Source: Lolium rigidum (taxonomy: Eukaryota > Streptophyta > Magnoliopsida > Poales > Poaceae). From it: DNA of 64,000 nt. The notes under the pieces are model-generated. The model did no database searches and was not told the origin of the DNA. It worked only from the letters and a program-made list of their open reading frames with translations. The stretch is from assembly GCF_022539505.1 (NCBI RefSeq), contig NC_061512.1, positions 149,279,962 to 149,343,961 of the forward strand. Direction: 5' to 3'. Position numbers and translations under genes: made by a program. Within the stretch, counting starts at the first letter, position 1. Every line of letters starts with the position of its first letter. Shown piece by piece: positions 11,727 to 21,586 of this stretch.

Positions 11727-12250
11727 TTGGAAGGTATAATTGATGCCCCCTATAGGGGGCCTCACAGCGATTTCAGTTTACTGACCTTTGGATCGTGCCT
11801 CGCAGTAAATCTTAGCCGTAGAATTTTTTCACCGCTCCGTATAAAAGCTCAGCCTTGTGGTGAAAAAACCCTAGCCGCACCTCCACCCAATCCCGCTCGC
11901 GCCTCCTCCACCAATCCTCTCTTCCCCTCCTCTCCCAATCCCCTGCTCTCTTCTCTCCCAATCCCCCTCTTCTCCCATAGCCGCCACCTCATCCGCCCGC
12001 ACACAGGAGGCAGAGGGACGGAGGAGGAGGCACGCCTCCTTGTCCCCCGGCGATCGGGGCCGCAGGGGATCCATTCGCGACGCCGCTGCCGTCCTCGATC
12101 CCGACGTGCTGAGCTCCACCATCGCCATCCATGTCTCCTCTTCATCAAGCGCGCCTCGGGGAGATCTCACAACGTCATCCTAGGGCCAGAGCTGATCTAT
12201 TCATGAGATTCTCTAGGTAAGGAACCATCTCACTCTGATTAGTTCATGTA
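11727..12250 (+). promoter_or_regulatory. Promoter and leader-like segment (unit 2)
   Basis: A TATA box (TATAAAA, 11841-11847) is followed 19 bases later by the telo-box AAACCCTA (11866-11873), then a pyrimidine- and C-rich leader to about 12180. The arrangement is that of a plant core promoter and 5' UTR. The open frame from 11727 begins upstream of the TATA box and has no domain, so I do not call it a gene. Confidence 0.4.
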
Positions 12251-14520
12251 TTTTTTTCTCTATTTTATTTGGTGGAGGGTACGGTTCACCTGCCCATATT
12301 TCTTGCAGGGAAGAATAGATAAATCATGCTCGAGGACACCAGGACACCAGCACGTACAGGCATACTTTGTTTCTTTCTTAGTACCAGGTTGCTATCTCCT
12401 CTATTTCTCTACTTCATTTTGTGTGTGAGATTTAGAAGATTGTTAAAATTAATTTGATCGTTAATTTATCTCAGAAGGCCATCCTTTAATACACACGATT
12501 TACCCCAAATCTTAGTGCCAAATAATAGATTAGGTAATTGTGAGTGTGATTGTATTTTTTAATTATCTGTTATTTAATTGTTCAGCTATCTTGCCCTTGG
12601 TTGATAAATACCATTGCTTATGGTATAGGATTAGGGGCAGTGGCCATGCCTAAGGCGACCTCCAGTGTGGACCATATTGCAAGTGGCGGCGGCGATTTTG
12701 CGAGCTTTGGCTCAAGTCATTTTATCCCTGTTTGGCGGTGTCCTTTCTTCAAGCGAGGTTGCATTCGGAGCATGCTACAGGCAATGGCGGCGATTTTGCA
12801 CAACTTGGACTCAAAGCATGGCATCACTGTTTGGCGGTGTCCTTTCTTCAAGCAAATAAATATGTTTGCCTGAGGTGTGGACGTGTGGTATTGTTTTACT
12901 TATTTGCCTCCTCTCTTCCATCCTTTGATTTAATCCACATAATCATTTATGTTTGCCTACCGGGTGTTTGATGAGGCTCTCGTGGCAGCCATCCAACGTG
13001 ACGTGTAGTGCTGTCCGGGCTTGAAGTCGTCTTTTTGGACCCGCCGCCTCCTCACCTACACCAGGTTCTTCGACCATCCATGGCTGCCACTGTAGAACGG
13101 TTTAGTGAGGTTGGAAGCTTGCACGACATCTACTTCATGTAGGGTAGTCCATGGTGGCTAGAGCATCGGCACGGCTGGACGAGACCGCATCTCCCAGAAC
13201 ACGTACGCAAGGCTTCTTTTGGCTCAACTATTTTGTGTCTTTGTGCGCTTGAAAATTTTGCCTTTGGGATGGGTTTACCTCTGTTATGTAATGCATGGAC
13301 GCTGATCTATTATTATCCTACATCTGTAAACCGATCCTACTGATCATCTTTTCTCTCATGTGTAGTCTTTTGAAGGAGAGATCATTCATCTTATTTTTAT
13401 CACAGAAACACTCAAAACTAAGACCATGAGGTATTTGCATAGAGCGGCGTAAACGTCGAAAAAATCATTGTAAGTTTCACTGGTTATGTTACTTGACTGG
13501 AACTGAACTTCTCTTGGTACCAAACCATTTATTTAGTGGTCCATTGACTTCCACGTCAGATTTGGATTGTTCCATGGGGACTGATCTCATGTGTTTCAGT
13601 TTTCTGGAGGTTCTTTTGCCAATGCTTACTTTTGTGGAGCTTCAGCTTACGCCAAGCTGGTCTAATAGGAACAAAACCGTGTATCATCCTGACATACAAG
13701 CATGGAAAGGAACAAAATTTATCTGGCGTCGAGGATACGTGATCAGTGGATATATGCAGCTGCTTATTTCTGCAGGAGCCATCACATTCCATCAAGGTCG
13801 CACCGTATGCCTTGAATCTGTTGATGTTTGACATGCCATCTTATTGCTATAGGGGTCGTTATGTCCATGATCACCGGGAGAGCCATCTCCCTGGTTGTGG
13901 TCTCACCTCAAAGCAACCAGCGGATGTTAGATACACTTGTACTGGGTTGGATCTAACAAGGAGGTGCCAACTCTCTCAGCATGTCTTTCTAACTCTAATA
14001 TTTGGTTTGTGCATTTCATATATAGGTGGATTAGTATTTGGAATTGATATAACCCATAGGCATATTTCTTATACAATTGAAAAATGCAGAGTAGGGGCTG
14101 AGATGTACACTATATCGGTTTATAGCCATTTGGTTGTAAAGGTACAATCAAGATGAACAATTCAATATTTTACTATTTGGTAATCTAAATTATGAACCAT
14201 GTCGCACCATTTTTTTTCATAGCAGCAATGTTTCTCACTATATATTGGAAAACTTATTCGCCATTCTTTGGCACTCCTTTAATTAGATACCATGTATATG
14301 TTGCTTTATTTATAAAGCGGGGCGAAAGCCTATTTCGAGGATACCATGGATATGAAGTGGTTCTCCTCATGTTGTCTGGGTCTCTGTCCATTCTCGAGTC
14401 TGCAGTATTCACTCTTTGAATGATTACAGATGATATCCATATATCCATAATTCTTAATATTGGCTTATAGTTCTCAGTTTCTAGAACATAACTAATTGTT
14501 TGCTGGTTCTATATTATACA
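12251..14520. other. Intron-like DNA with a tandem repeat, no gene recognised
   Basis: AT-rich non-coding sequence. Within it, 12688-12755 and 12786-12854 form an imperfect tandem repeat with a period of 98-99 bp; both copies carry GGCGATTTTG and TTTGGCGGTGTCCTTTCTTC. Short frames at 13493-13831 and 13746-14156 have no recognisable domain. Confidence 0.4.
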
Positions 14521-17365
14521 TCTCTATATTAAACATCTGTTTATACTCATACATTCCCAATATAGATGAATAATGTTTTTTTCAAATTCTAATACCTGCT
14601 TTCCAAGCATGTAATCTCAACAAATATCAGCTGAATATGATTTGATACATAACTAGCATGACACACAAATAATAATGTCATAGTGGATGCTCTCTTTTCA
14701 AAGATCATGATCTGTTAAGGTAGCTGCTCTTTTCTAAGGCTGATAATGAGCTTTGGAAAATCTAATTAGTTCTTACAAACCTGCAATGCCTTCTGAACCA
14801 TATGCTACAGCATTACCTGACACCCTAAGCTCGGCTCTGTCGATAGTCTCACTTAAATGACAAGCATCCTTTGCCTCTTTCCCATTTTTTCTACATATAC
14901 TTCAGCTTAGCAACTTCTAAATTTGCTATCCTTTTGTGTTTGCAGCATGCACATATTTATAAAGGTAGATACTTTTCGTTTGAAATGATATGGTATGATT
15001 CTACAAATATTATCGAGAATTGAGAAAGGATTATATTTCTCCATTAGCTTCCTGAAATGAAACTTAGTAACGTGAGAGAAGAAGCCAACTTATTGGCTCT
15101 TTATCAGCTTGCCAAGATAACAATGTGATTTAAAATTCAAGGCGATTTTTTTGATTGAGTGATGTTCCTACCGTCTATCTATTACCTGGAGCATGAAAAT
15201 ATGATGTGTGTAAAGTGTTGATACTGTTCAAAGTATGCGGATAAATTGCCCTGTTTTCCAGATTATATTAGCCGGTGCATAGACACCTACCTGATTATAT
15301 GAGCCGGTTACCTCCCTAGACAACTATGTATTACACAGTTCTCGTCGTAATTTTTTTTGTTTCTCTGATAAGATAAGACATCCCATGATTTTAAAATTCT
15401 ATTGATCTTTCTATAATTGATTGTCAGTTTCCCTAATTACATTCATAAAGAAATCATCCTTGTGGCATCAGAAAATTATGCCATGAACAAACTTATTATG
15501 TTTGATCTTCATTTAATCAAAGTTTGCATCTATCATTTTACTTCCGATTGTTTTCTCTACTTGGAAAAGGTAGTAATCCTACTATAGCTGCAAGCCTTGG
15601 ATGCAATGCTTTCACATATTTGTGTAGGATATATGGATTTCATTAAATGAGTTCAGTTTGATCTAATATTTGTCTCCTGTGTAATTAGAATATATAGCAA
15701 AGATTTTGTATTGGCACATCAGTATCATCCATATAAGAAGTTTATCCTAGCATCTACTTTAGGGTGTGTGACATTTTCTTTGGACGATAAGAAACAATTT
15801 CCAATCATTTTACTGTTGCAACCACCAATGTTCTGGAACTGATAGCTTAAAATATGAGACTCGAGTTAAGAATGAAAATGAAATATCCCTTATGTACGTA
15901 GTATATATGAGTGTGTTGAAAAAACTTTTCATGAAGTAATAGTATTGGTAGTGAGCAAGGATTAATGTTTTCTAGCTTCCAATTATCATTGAATAAGAAC
16001 ACCAGTTTTATATTGGCAGCAGATGCACATCCTAATTGGTCATTCAACTTTAACTTGCAGTTCACTGCCATGAACCCAACAATGACAAGGCAAATCAACA
16101 GATACAATGTATGAGTGTATTAATAAGTATACAATCTTGACTAACATGTTTACTGTCATGGACTAGAGTTTCTCAACTGTAAGTGCGATGTGATTCCCTA
16201 GCAGAGAGGAGGCTGAAACATGGAGCAGCTTCGTGGGCGCAGAGCAGCAAGCGGTGGTTGGCATCAGCAGTGATAGCTACAGAACCATGCTGTTCTCCTC
16301 TTGTTTCCAAGATGTGTAGTCCAGCTGAGTAGAGATATGTTAGTCACTTCTCAGCAGATTATCTCTACATGGTTTTAATTGTTAAGCGATACTTTCGTTT
16401 GTACCTGTTTGAGATTTTTTTTAAATCAGCGAAGCAAAGGATTTCAGTTCTTAATTACTGAGACATGTCAGCATGCATTCAATTTGATGGTTCTGATTGA
16501 TTAGTATTTGGATGTTTGACTGTCCATACCATTTTTCAAAATCAACTGTTGACATAGGAATACCAATATAGAGTTTTATCTTCCTTCTAGGTTTTAATGC
16601 ATATGTGAACAATCCCCTTTATTATTTTGGCATTGCCGTTCTTCAGAGTATACTGTATTTTACATGGTTGAAAGATTGAGTGTCATTAATACTAGCGCAT
16701 AATCCATGTATTGCTACAATCATATTAAATCCAGTATAGTTACATTGGCATTAGTTAGTGCAAATTGTTATGCTCATGAGCTTGTCCGCGCATCTCTCAT
16801 AGGACTCCTGCATTGTGATGACAATACAACATCCAACGGATGGGCCAAGTAGAAGCTTCACTATAATTGTGCATCAATATGGTGTACTACTATCAGATCT
16901 ATGTAGCTCCTTGAACATCTGTATACATTATTATGCACACCAACAGTGGTTGTATACATTGTTATGCACACCAACAATGGTTGTATCATTGTTTATTATA
17001 TTTTCATTTTGGCCATTTTACTGATTATTGTACAATGTTTGTTTGTTCCGTCTCTATCCCTTCTGGTTCTCTTCTTCTATTAGCAACTGACGCTGAAACA
17101 GTGAGACCAGTAGTGAAACAAATAATTGAGTATCAGATTTCGGAGAACCAAAAATGATACAGCTTACATCATAAGAATAAAATTCATTGCTTCCAATATC
17201 TAAGAGTATGAGATTCAGGACTTATGATTTTTTATCTTAATTGCTTCCAAGTAAAACTTAAACAATATATTATGATATTGTCAATTATTTGTATCATATT
17301 AATATGTAATAAACATTAGAATGCGTTTCACAGGGTCGTGCGCCAAGGCGCACATCTAAATCTAG
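14521..17365 (+). mobile_element. Helitron-type 3' terminus (2) with a possible body
   Basis: The 3' end is clear: a 7-bp stem GTGCGCC / GGCGCAC with an AA loop (17338-17353), eight bases, CTAG (17362-17365), then T. Its loop and GCGCC core match the terminus at 11726. The 5' end is uncertain. TCTCTATATTAAAC at 14521, preceded by A, resembles the TC-starting AT-rich 5' ends of grass Helitrons and would give a 2845-bp element. The interior is AT-rich and non-coding. Confidence is fair for the 3' end and low for the 5' end. Confidence 0.45.
16922..16983 (+). repeat. 31-bp tandem duplication
   Basis: Two copies of a 31-bp unit (16922-16952 and 16953-16983) differ at two positions. They lie inside AT-rich non-coding DNA. 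Confidence 0.85.
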
Positions 17366-17508
17366 TAGGTACAATTCCTGTACGTCAAAAATGAGTAGGT
17401 ACTTCTTTAGCACCGATTAGGCATCGAAGGCAAACTAGGCACTTTTTCCCTTCCTCAAGCACCCAGCGATTCAGACGTGGCAAAAAAAAAACACAGTTTT
17501 CTTCTTAA

Positions 17509-19573
17509 GAGCATCTTCACTTGTTGGCGCTCCGCCTAAATCCGGCGAAAGTTTCGTCCGGATTGGAGGAAAATTAGGCCTGGGGAGCGCCGAAGTTCCA
17601 GCCGTCCCCCCGGCAGGACACCCCCAACTTGGGGCATTTGACATATTTCAAACAAATTCGACATAAAATTTAACAAGTTCGGCAAACAAGATTCAGAAAA
17701 TTGCTGAAACAAATTCGGCGAAAAGCAGTACAATGTTTAACAAGTGCTGAAACAAATGAAGCACACAATTTCACAAGTTTTGAAACAAATAAATAAAGAC
17801 ATACTAGTTGGCGTCGGCGTCGTCCATATGTGCTCCACCAGATCATCTTGCAGCTGTTGATGCATTGTAGAGTCTCGGATCTCCTGGCGCATAGCAATGA
17901 AGGCGGCCCATGATGTCGGCACCTGGTGATTAGGCTGTGCAAGTGGTCCCTCTCTCTCATATGGTGCTTGTTGCTCAGCCAGATCGAGGAACCGGATGTT
18001 TTCGCTCATTTTCAATAATCATATTGTGTAGGCACACACAGCATTTCATCACCTCACCTTTGGACCAAGTCATATCGGGGAACCGGACGACAACAAATCT
18101 AACCTGGAGGACACCAAATGCACGCTCGACGTCTTTTCGGCAAGCTTCTTGTTTCTTCACAAACTCGCAAAGTTTCGAGACAGTCTTCACAAATGTTGCC
18201 CACTTTGGATAGATACTGTCTGCAAGGTAGTATCCTTTGTTGTAGTGCCGACCATTGATCACATAGTCCACCGGGGGAGCATGACCCTCAACAAGCTTGG
18301 AAAAGATCGGGGAGCAGTTTAGGACGTTGATGTCATTGTTGGATCCAGGCATACCAAAGAAAGAGTGCCAAATCCAGAGATCATGGGTAGCCACTGCTTC
18401 AAGTATCACAGTGCAACCGTTTTTGTGACCCTTGTACATTCCCTGCCACGCAAACGGACAGTTCTTCCATTTTCAATGCATGCAGTCAATGCTTCCAAGC
18501 ATCCCTGGAAAACCCCTAGCTTCATTTGTTGCAAGGATCCTCTGAGTGTCTTCGACAGTGGGTGATCTCAAGTAAAAGTCCCCCAACACTGCTATGACAG
18601 CCCTGCAGAACCGGTAGAAACAATCAAGGGCGGTGGACTCCGCCATCCGAAGATAGTCATCTGCACCATCGCCGGGAGCTCCATACGCCAGCATCCTCAT
18701 AGCCATTGTGCACTTCTGCAGTGACGAAAATCCTACCAAACCAGTGCAATCCGCCTTGCATCTGAAGTAGGGGTCAAAGTCTCGGATGGCATACACAATT
18801 TGCAGAAATAGCTTTCTGCTCATCCTGAAATGACGCCGGAAAACACTCTCACCATGCAATGGATTGTCGGCGAAGTAGTCGGCGTACAACATGCAGTAGC
18901 CCTCCATTCGTTGTCTCGGCTTGCACTTCCGGCGACCTGGTGCTGACCCCCCACGTCGACCAGTTGTCAGTCTGGCGTACATGCTTGACAAGCAACCGAG
19001 GATCATCATGTGCTCCTCGTCTTGGGCGGTGGCTGCCATCTCTTCTCGCATAAGCTCGACGAACATCTGCTCCTCCTCTTCGTCCGAGTCCATGGCCGGC
19101 GAGGCAAATGGACGAACACCTGACGGGCGTGGTCGAGGCAACCCGAGCCGCGAGCGACGAGGAGTAGGCCAAAGTCGGAAAACAGGCCGGCGGAGGAGCA
19201 GCCAGATAGGCCTTCGTCGAAAGATGGCGGAATATAGGCAGGTGGAGAAGGAGGGACGGCGGAATCTGGGCAACAAGCCGGTGGGGTGGTGCCGGCAGCG
19301 AGAGAGAACCGAGGGGTGGGGGAGATTTTGAGCGAGGTGGCGGTGGGGTTCGTGTGTCGAGCCGCCGACAGATCGGGCCCTTCCCCGCTTTTCACTCGTC
19401 CGGAGTCTCCGATAGATCCCCGGGGGACCGGGGATGGCGTGGGCTCGCCGGATGGATGAAGGGCCAAATCCGGACGAAAACGAGAAACCGGGGGCACGAC
19501 TGGGCCGAATATCGCCGTCCGGATGGAAAAAACGTCGCTCGGGACCTCGTCGGAGAGACGAGTGGAGATGCTC
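17509..19573 (-). mobile_element. PIF/Harbinger DNA transposon (element H1)
   Basis: Inverted ends read GAGCATCTTCACTTG at 17509 and GTGGAGATGCTC at 19562-19573. The flanking trinucleotide TAA is duplicated (17506-17508 and 19574-19576), the hallmark of PIF/Harbinger insertion. The 2065-bp element carries a DDE transposase on the minus strand and no second (Myb-like) frame, which many autonomous relatives have. Movement would therefore need the partner protein from elsewhere as well as repair of the transposase. Confidence 0.85.
17737..19093 (-). pseudogene. PIF/Harbinger transposase, one nonsense codon and one frameshift
   Basis: I place the start at 19093 (MDSDEEEEQMF), the usual acidic opening; the frame extends upstream but that part is low-complexity. 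Recognised blocks are GFSSLQKCTMAMRMLAYG, GMLGSIDCMH, DLWIWHSFFGMPGSNNDIN, GYYLADSIYP and CRKDVERAFGVLQ. The DDE triad is present: Asp near 18485-18487, Asp near 18332-18334 and Glu near 18125-18127. The frame is broken by TGA at 18473-18475, where relatives have Trp after IDCMH, and continues in the same frame afterwards. A second break near 17990 shifts the C-terminal part (YEREGPLAQPNHQVP ... LVEHIW) into another frame. Two small lesions in an otherwise clean gene suggest recent inactivation. Confidence 0.85.
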
Positions 19574-19871
19574 TAAGCACCCAGCCTAAGCACCAGCATT
19601 GTACATGGCCTAATAATGATTGTATGGCACCCTATATTCTAGGAAAATATTTTCATCAAATCAAATAGCTTACAGTCAAAGTGTTGATCAATCAATGCAC
19701 AAGGTAACTTGGGACATGCAAACTGATTGATGAGACATTGAAAGTAACCGCAAATAATAAATATTACCTCCGTCGTGAAAAAGATGTCGCAGGTTTGCCT
19801 AAATTTGGATGAATCTAGACATGCTTTAGTGTATAGATATATCCAAATTAGACAAATCCGTGACATCCTTT

Positions 19872-20325
19872 TGTTAGCAATAAGCCACGCTGTGCGGTGA
19901 GTGTCGACGAGCAGCGCGTTCGTGCGCGCCATGGTTGTACGAGTCGGAGGCTGTTGGTGATCTGTTGAAGGCTAGTAGCGTTGTGCGCGTTGGAGCGCGT
20001 CGTGTGCGCGGCCGGATTGTGCGGATCAAGCAGCTGAGCGAGCCTGCATGTAGGTCGTGCGGCTCGTGCTGTTAGTGGCCAGTGTAGTGGACAACCGCGT
20101 GTGCGTGCGTGCTCTGTATAAATACTCCCATGTACTGATCGTTGAGGCACTGGTTTTGAGCCAGCTGAAATAAACAAAGTAGGGTGTCTATGCGCCCGTG
20201 GCGGCGTTCGTCGCCGGCCGGAAACCTTGTGTCTTCTTCCACCTTCATCTGAGCGAGAGAGAGAGCACCAGCGTTTGTCGCCGGAGGGGCTGGTTCGGCG
20301 TGTGTCGCCAAGGCCAGCCCCAACA
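19872..20325 (+). repeat. 5' LTR of element B
   Basis: TATAAATA near 20117 gives a TATA box for the genomic transcript. The 3' third (about 20180-20325) is nearly identical to the matching part of element A and carries three short GC hairpins. It ends with the compound hairpin described in the findings. Confidence 0.92.
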
Positions 20326-20327
20326 TG

Positions 20328-20339
20328 TGGTATCAGAGC
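20328..20339 (+). other. Primer-binding site of element B (initiator tRNA-Met type)
   Basis: TGGTATCAGAGC two bases downstream of the 5' LTR matches the plant initiator tRNA-Met primer site. Confidence 0.92.
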
Positions 20340-21051
20340 CTCGTGGCTCGGAGCTGTGGCGCGGCGAGCCTACGGTGAGCACCGCGGCGGCGGCCGCGGC
20401 CGTGGTGCGTTGTGACGCCGTTCGTGCGGTGGATGCAGAGGCGCGGCGAGGACATGCAGCAACGTCCGGCAGGTCGTGTCCGAGTGCGGCTAGAGCGTCC
20501 GGCGTGTGTCGCCGGTGGAGGAGCTCGGCGTTTGTCGCCCGAGGTGAAGTAGGACTAGCGTGTGTGCGCCAGGCCGAGTCCATGATGGTGGTGACCGGCG
20601 TATGTGCGTCAGGTCGAGTCCGTAGCGGCGGCGTGCGTGCCGCGGAGGCCGCGGAGGCGCTGCCCGGCGGCATGGAGGCGCTGCACGGCGATGTGGAGGC
20701 TGTGGCAGCCAGGGAGCGGCGACCGTGGAGGTGCATCTGCGCGTAGAGGCGCGTGGTTGACTTCGGGCGGAGGCGATCCTCGCCGAGGCGTATGTCGTCG
20801 TTGTGCTTGAGTTCGTGCTCGAGTTCGGCTACATCCTTCAGCGTTTGTCGCTGGAGGCTGTCCGGCATGTCTCGCCGGCAGAGTGCGGCGTGTGGCGCTG
20901 AAGACGAAGAAGATGGCCTTGTCCATGTGGAGATGAGGCATGCAGCGGTGTTCACGTCCGTGAGGCCATAGCGGCGGCCATGGCGACGAGGAAAACAACG
21001 AGAGCTGCAACACTCCGACGACGGCAGGTCGTGGTTTAGGGGGAGTCGTGG

Positions 21052-21064
21052 CTTAGGGGGAGAT
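21052..21064 (+). other. Polypurine tract of element B
   Basis: TTAGGGGGAGAT lies directly against the 3' LTR, preceded by a second copy of the TTAGGGGGAG phrase at about 21036. It is the expected plus-strand primer. Confidence 0.75.
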
Positions 21065-21518
21065 TGTTAGCAATAAGCCACGCTGTGCGGTGAGTGTCGA
21101 CGAGCAGCACGTTCGTGCGCGCCATGGTTGTACGAGTCGGAGGCTGTTGGTGATCTGTTGAAGGCTAGTAGCGTTGTGCGCGTTGGAGCGCGTCGTGTGC
21201 GCAGCCGGATTGTACGGATCAAGCAGCTGAGCGAGCCTGCACGTAGGTCGTGCGGCTTGTGCTGTTAGTGGCCAGTGTAGTGGACAACCGTGTGTGCGTG
21301 CGTGCTCTGTATAAATAGTCCCATGTACTGATCGTTGAGGCACTGGTTTTGAGCCAGCTGAAATAAACAAAGTAGGGTGTCTGTGCGCCCGTGGCGGCGT
21401 TCGTCGCCGGCCGGAAACCTTGTGTCTTCTTCCACCTTCGTCTGAGAGAGAGAGAGAGCACCAGCGTTTGTCGCCGGAGGGGCTGGTTCGGCGTGTGTCG
21501 CCGAGGCCAGCCCCAACA
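21065..21518 (+). repeat. 3' LTR of element B
   Basis: It is the same length as the 5' LTR, with TATAAATA near 21310. Differences from the 5' copy are mostly C/T or G/A, many at CpG sites. Confidence 0.92.
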
Positions 21519-21586
21519 CCTTTTTGGGACAGAGGGAGTAACACATGTGGGATAGATTCTAGCAAGGAAATGGCAAGGGAGCTCAC

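Larger units (their letters stand above)
19872..21518 (+). mobile_element. Element B: complete non-coding LTR retrotransposon (TRIM/LARD-like)
   Basis: Two 454-bp LTRs (19872-20325 and 21065-21518) run from TGTTAGCAAT to CCCCAACA and are flanked by the perfect target duplication CCTTT (19867-19871 and 21519-21523). The 739-bp interior starts two bases before a primer-binding site and ends in a purine tract. It encodes no gag-pol domain; frames on both strands are GC-rich overlaps without known motifs. The LTRs differ at about 11 positions, nearly all transitions, so the copy is moderately young. It is a relative of the element at 5599-7201. Confidence 0.92.
19767..21538 (+). mobile_element. 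Stowaway MITE, split by element B
   Basis: The left half (19767-19871) starts CCTCCGTCGTGAAAAAG after TA, and the right half (21519-21538) ends GGGACAGAGGGAG before TA. Together they form a Stowaway-type MITE of about 125 bp with complementary ends and a TA target, as mobilised by Tc1/mariner transposases. The LTR element sits inside it with its 5-bp target duplicated. Confidence 0.8.

Noticed and set aside
11849..12170. Minus-strand Gly/Arg-rich frames
   Set aside because: Shadow frames of a C-rich leader.
11727..12206. 159-codon open frame
   Set aside because: It begins upstream of a TATA box and runs through a promoter-like and 5'-UTR-like region, so translation from that start is unlikely.
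12688..12854. CRISPR-like array suspicion at repeated phrases
   Set aside because: There are only two long imperfect units, in a eukaryotic context, with no spacer structure.
20198..20955. Open frames in the interior of element B
   Set aside because: They cross the LTR boundary, overlap on both strands and match nothing known; the element is best seen as non-coding.
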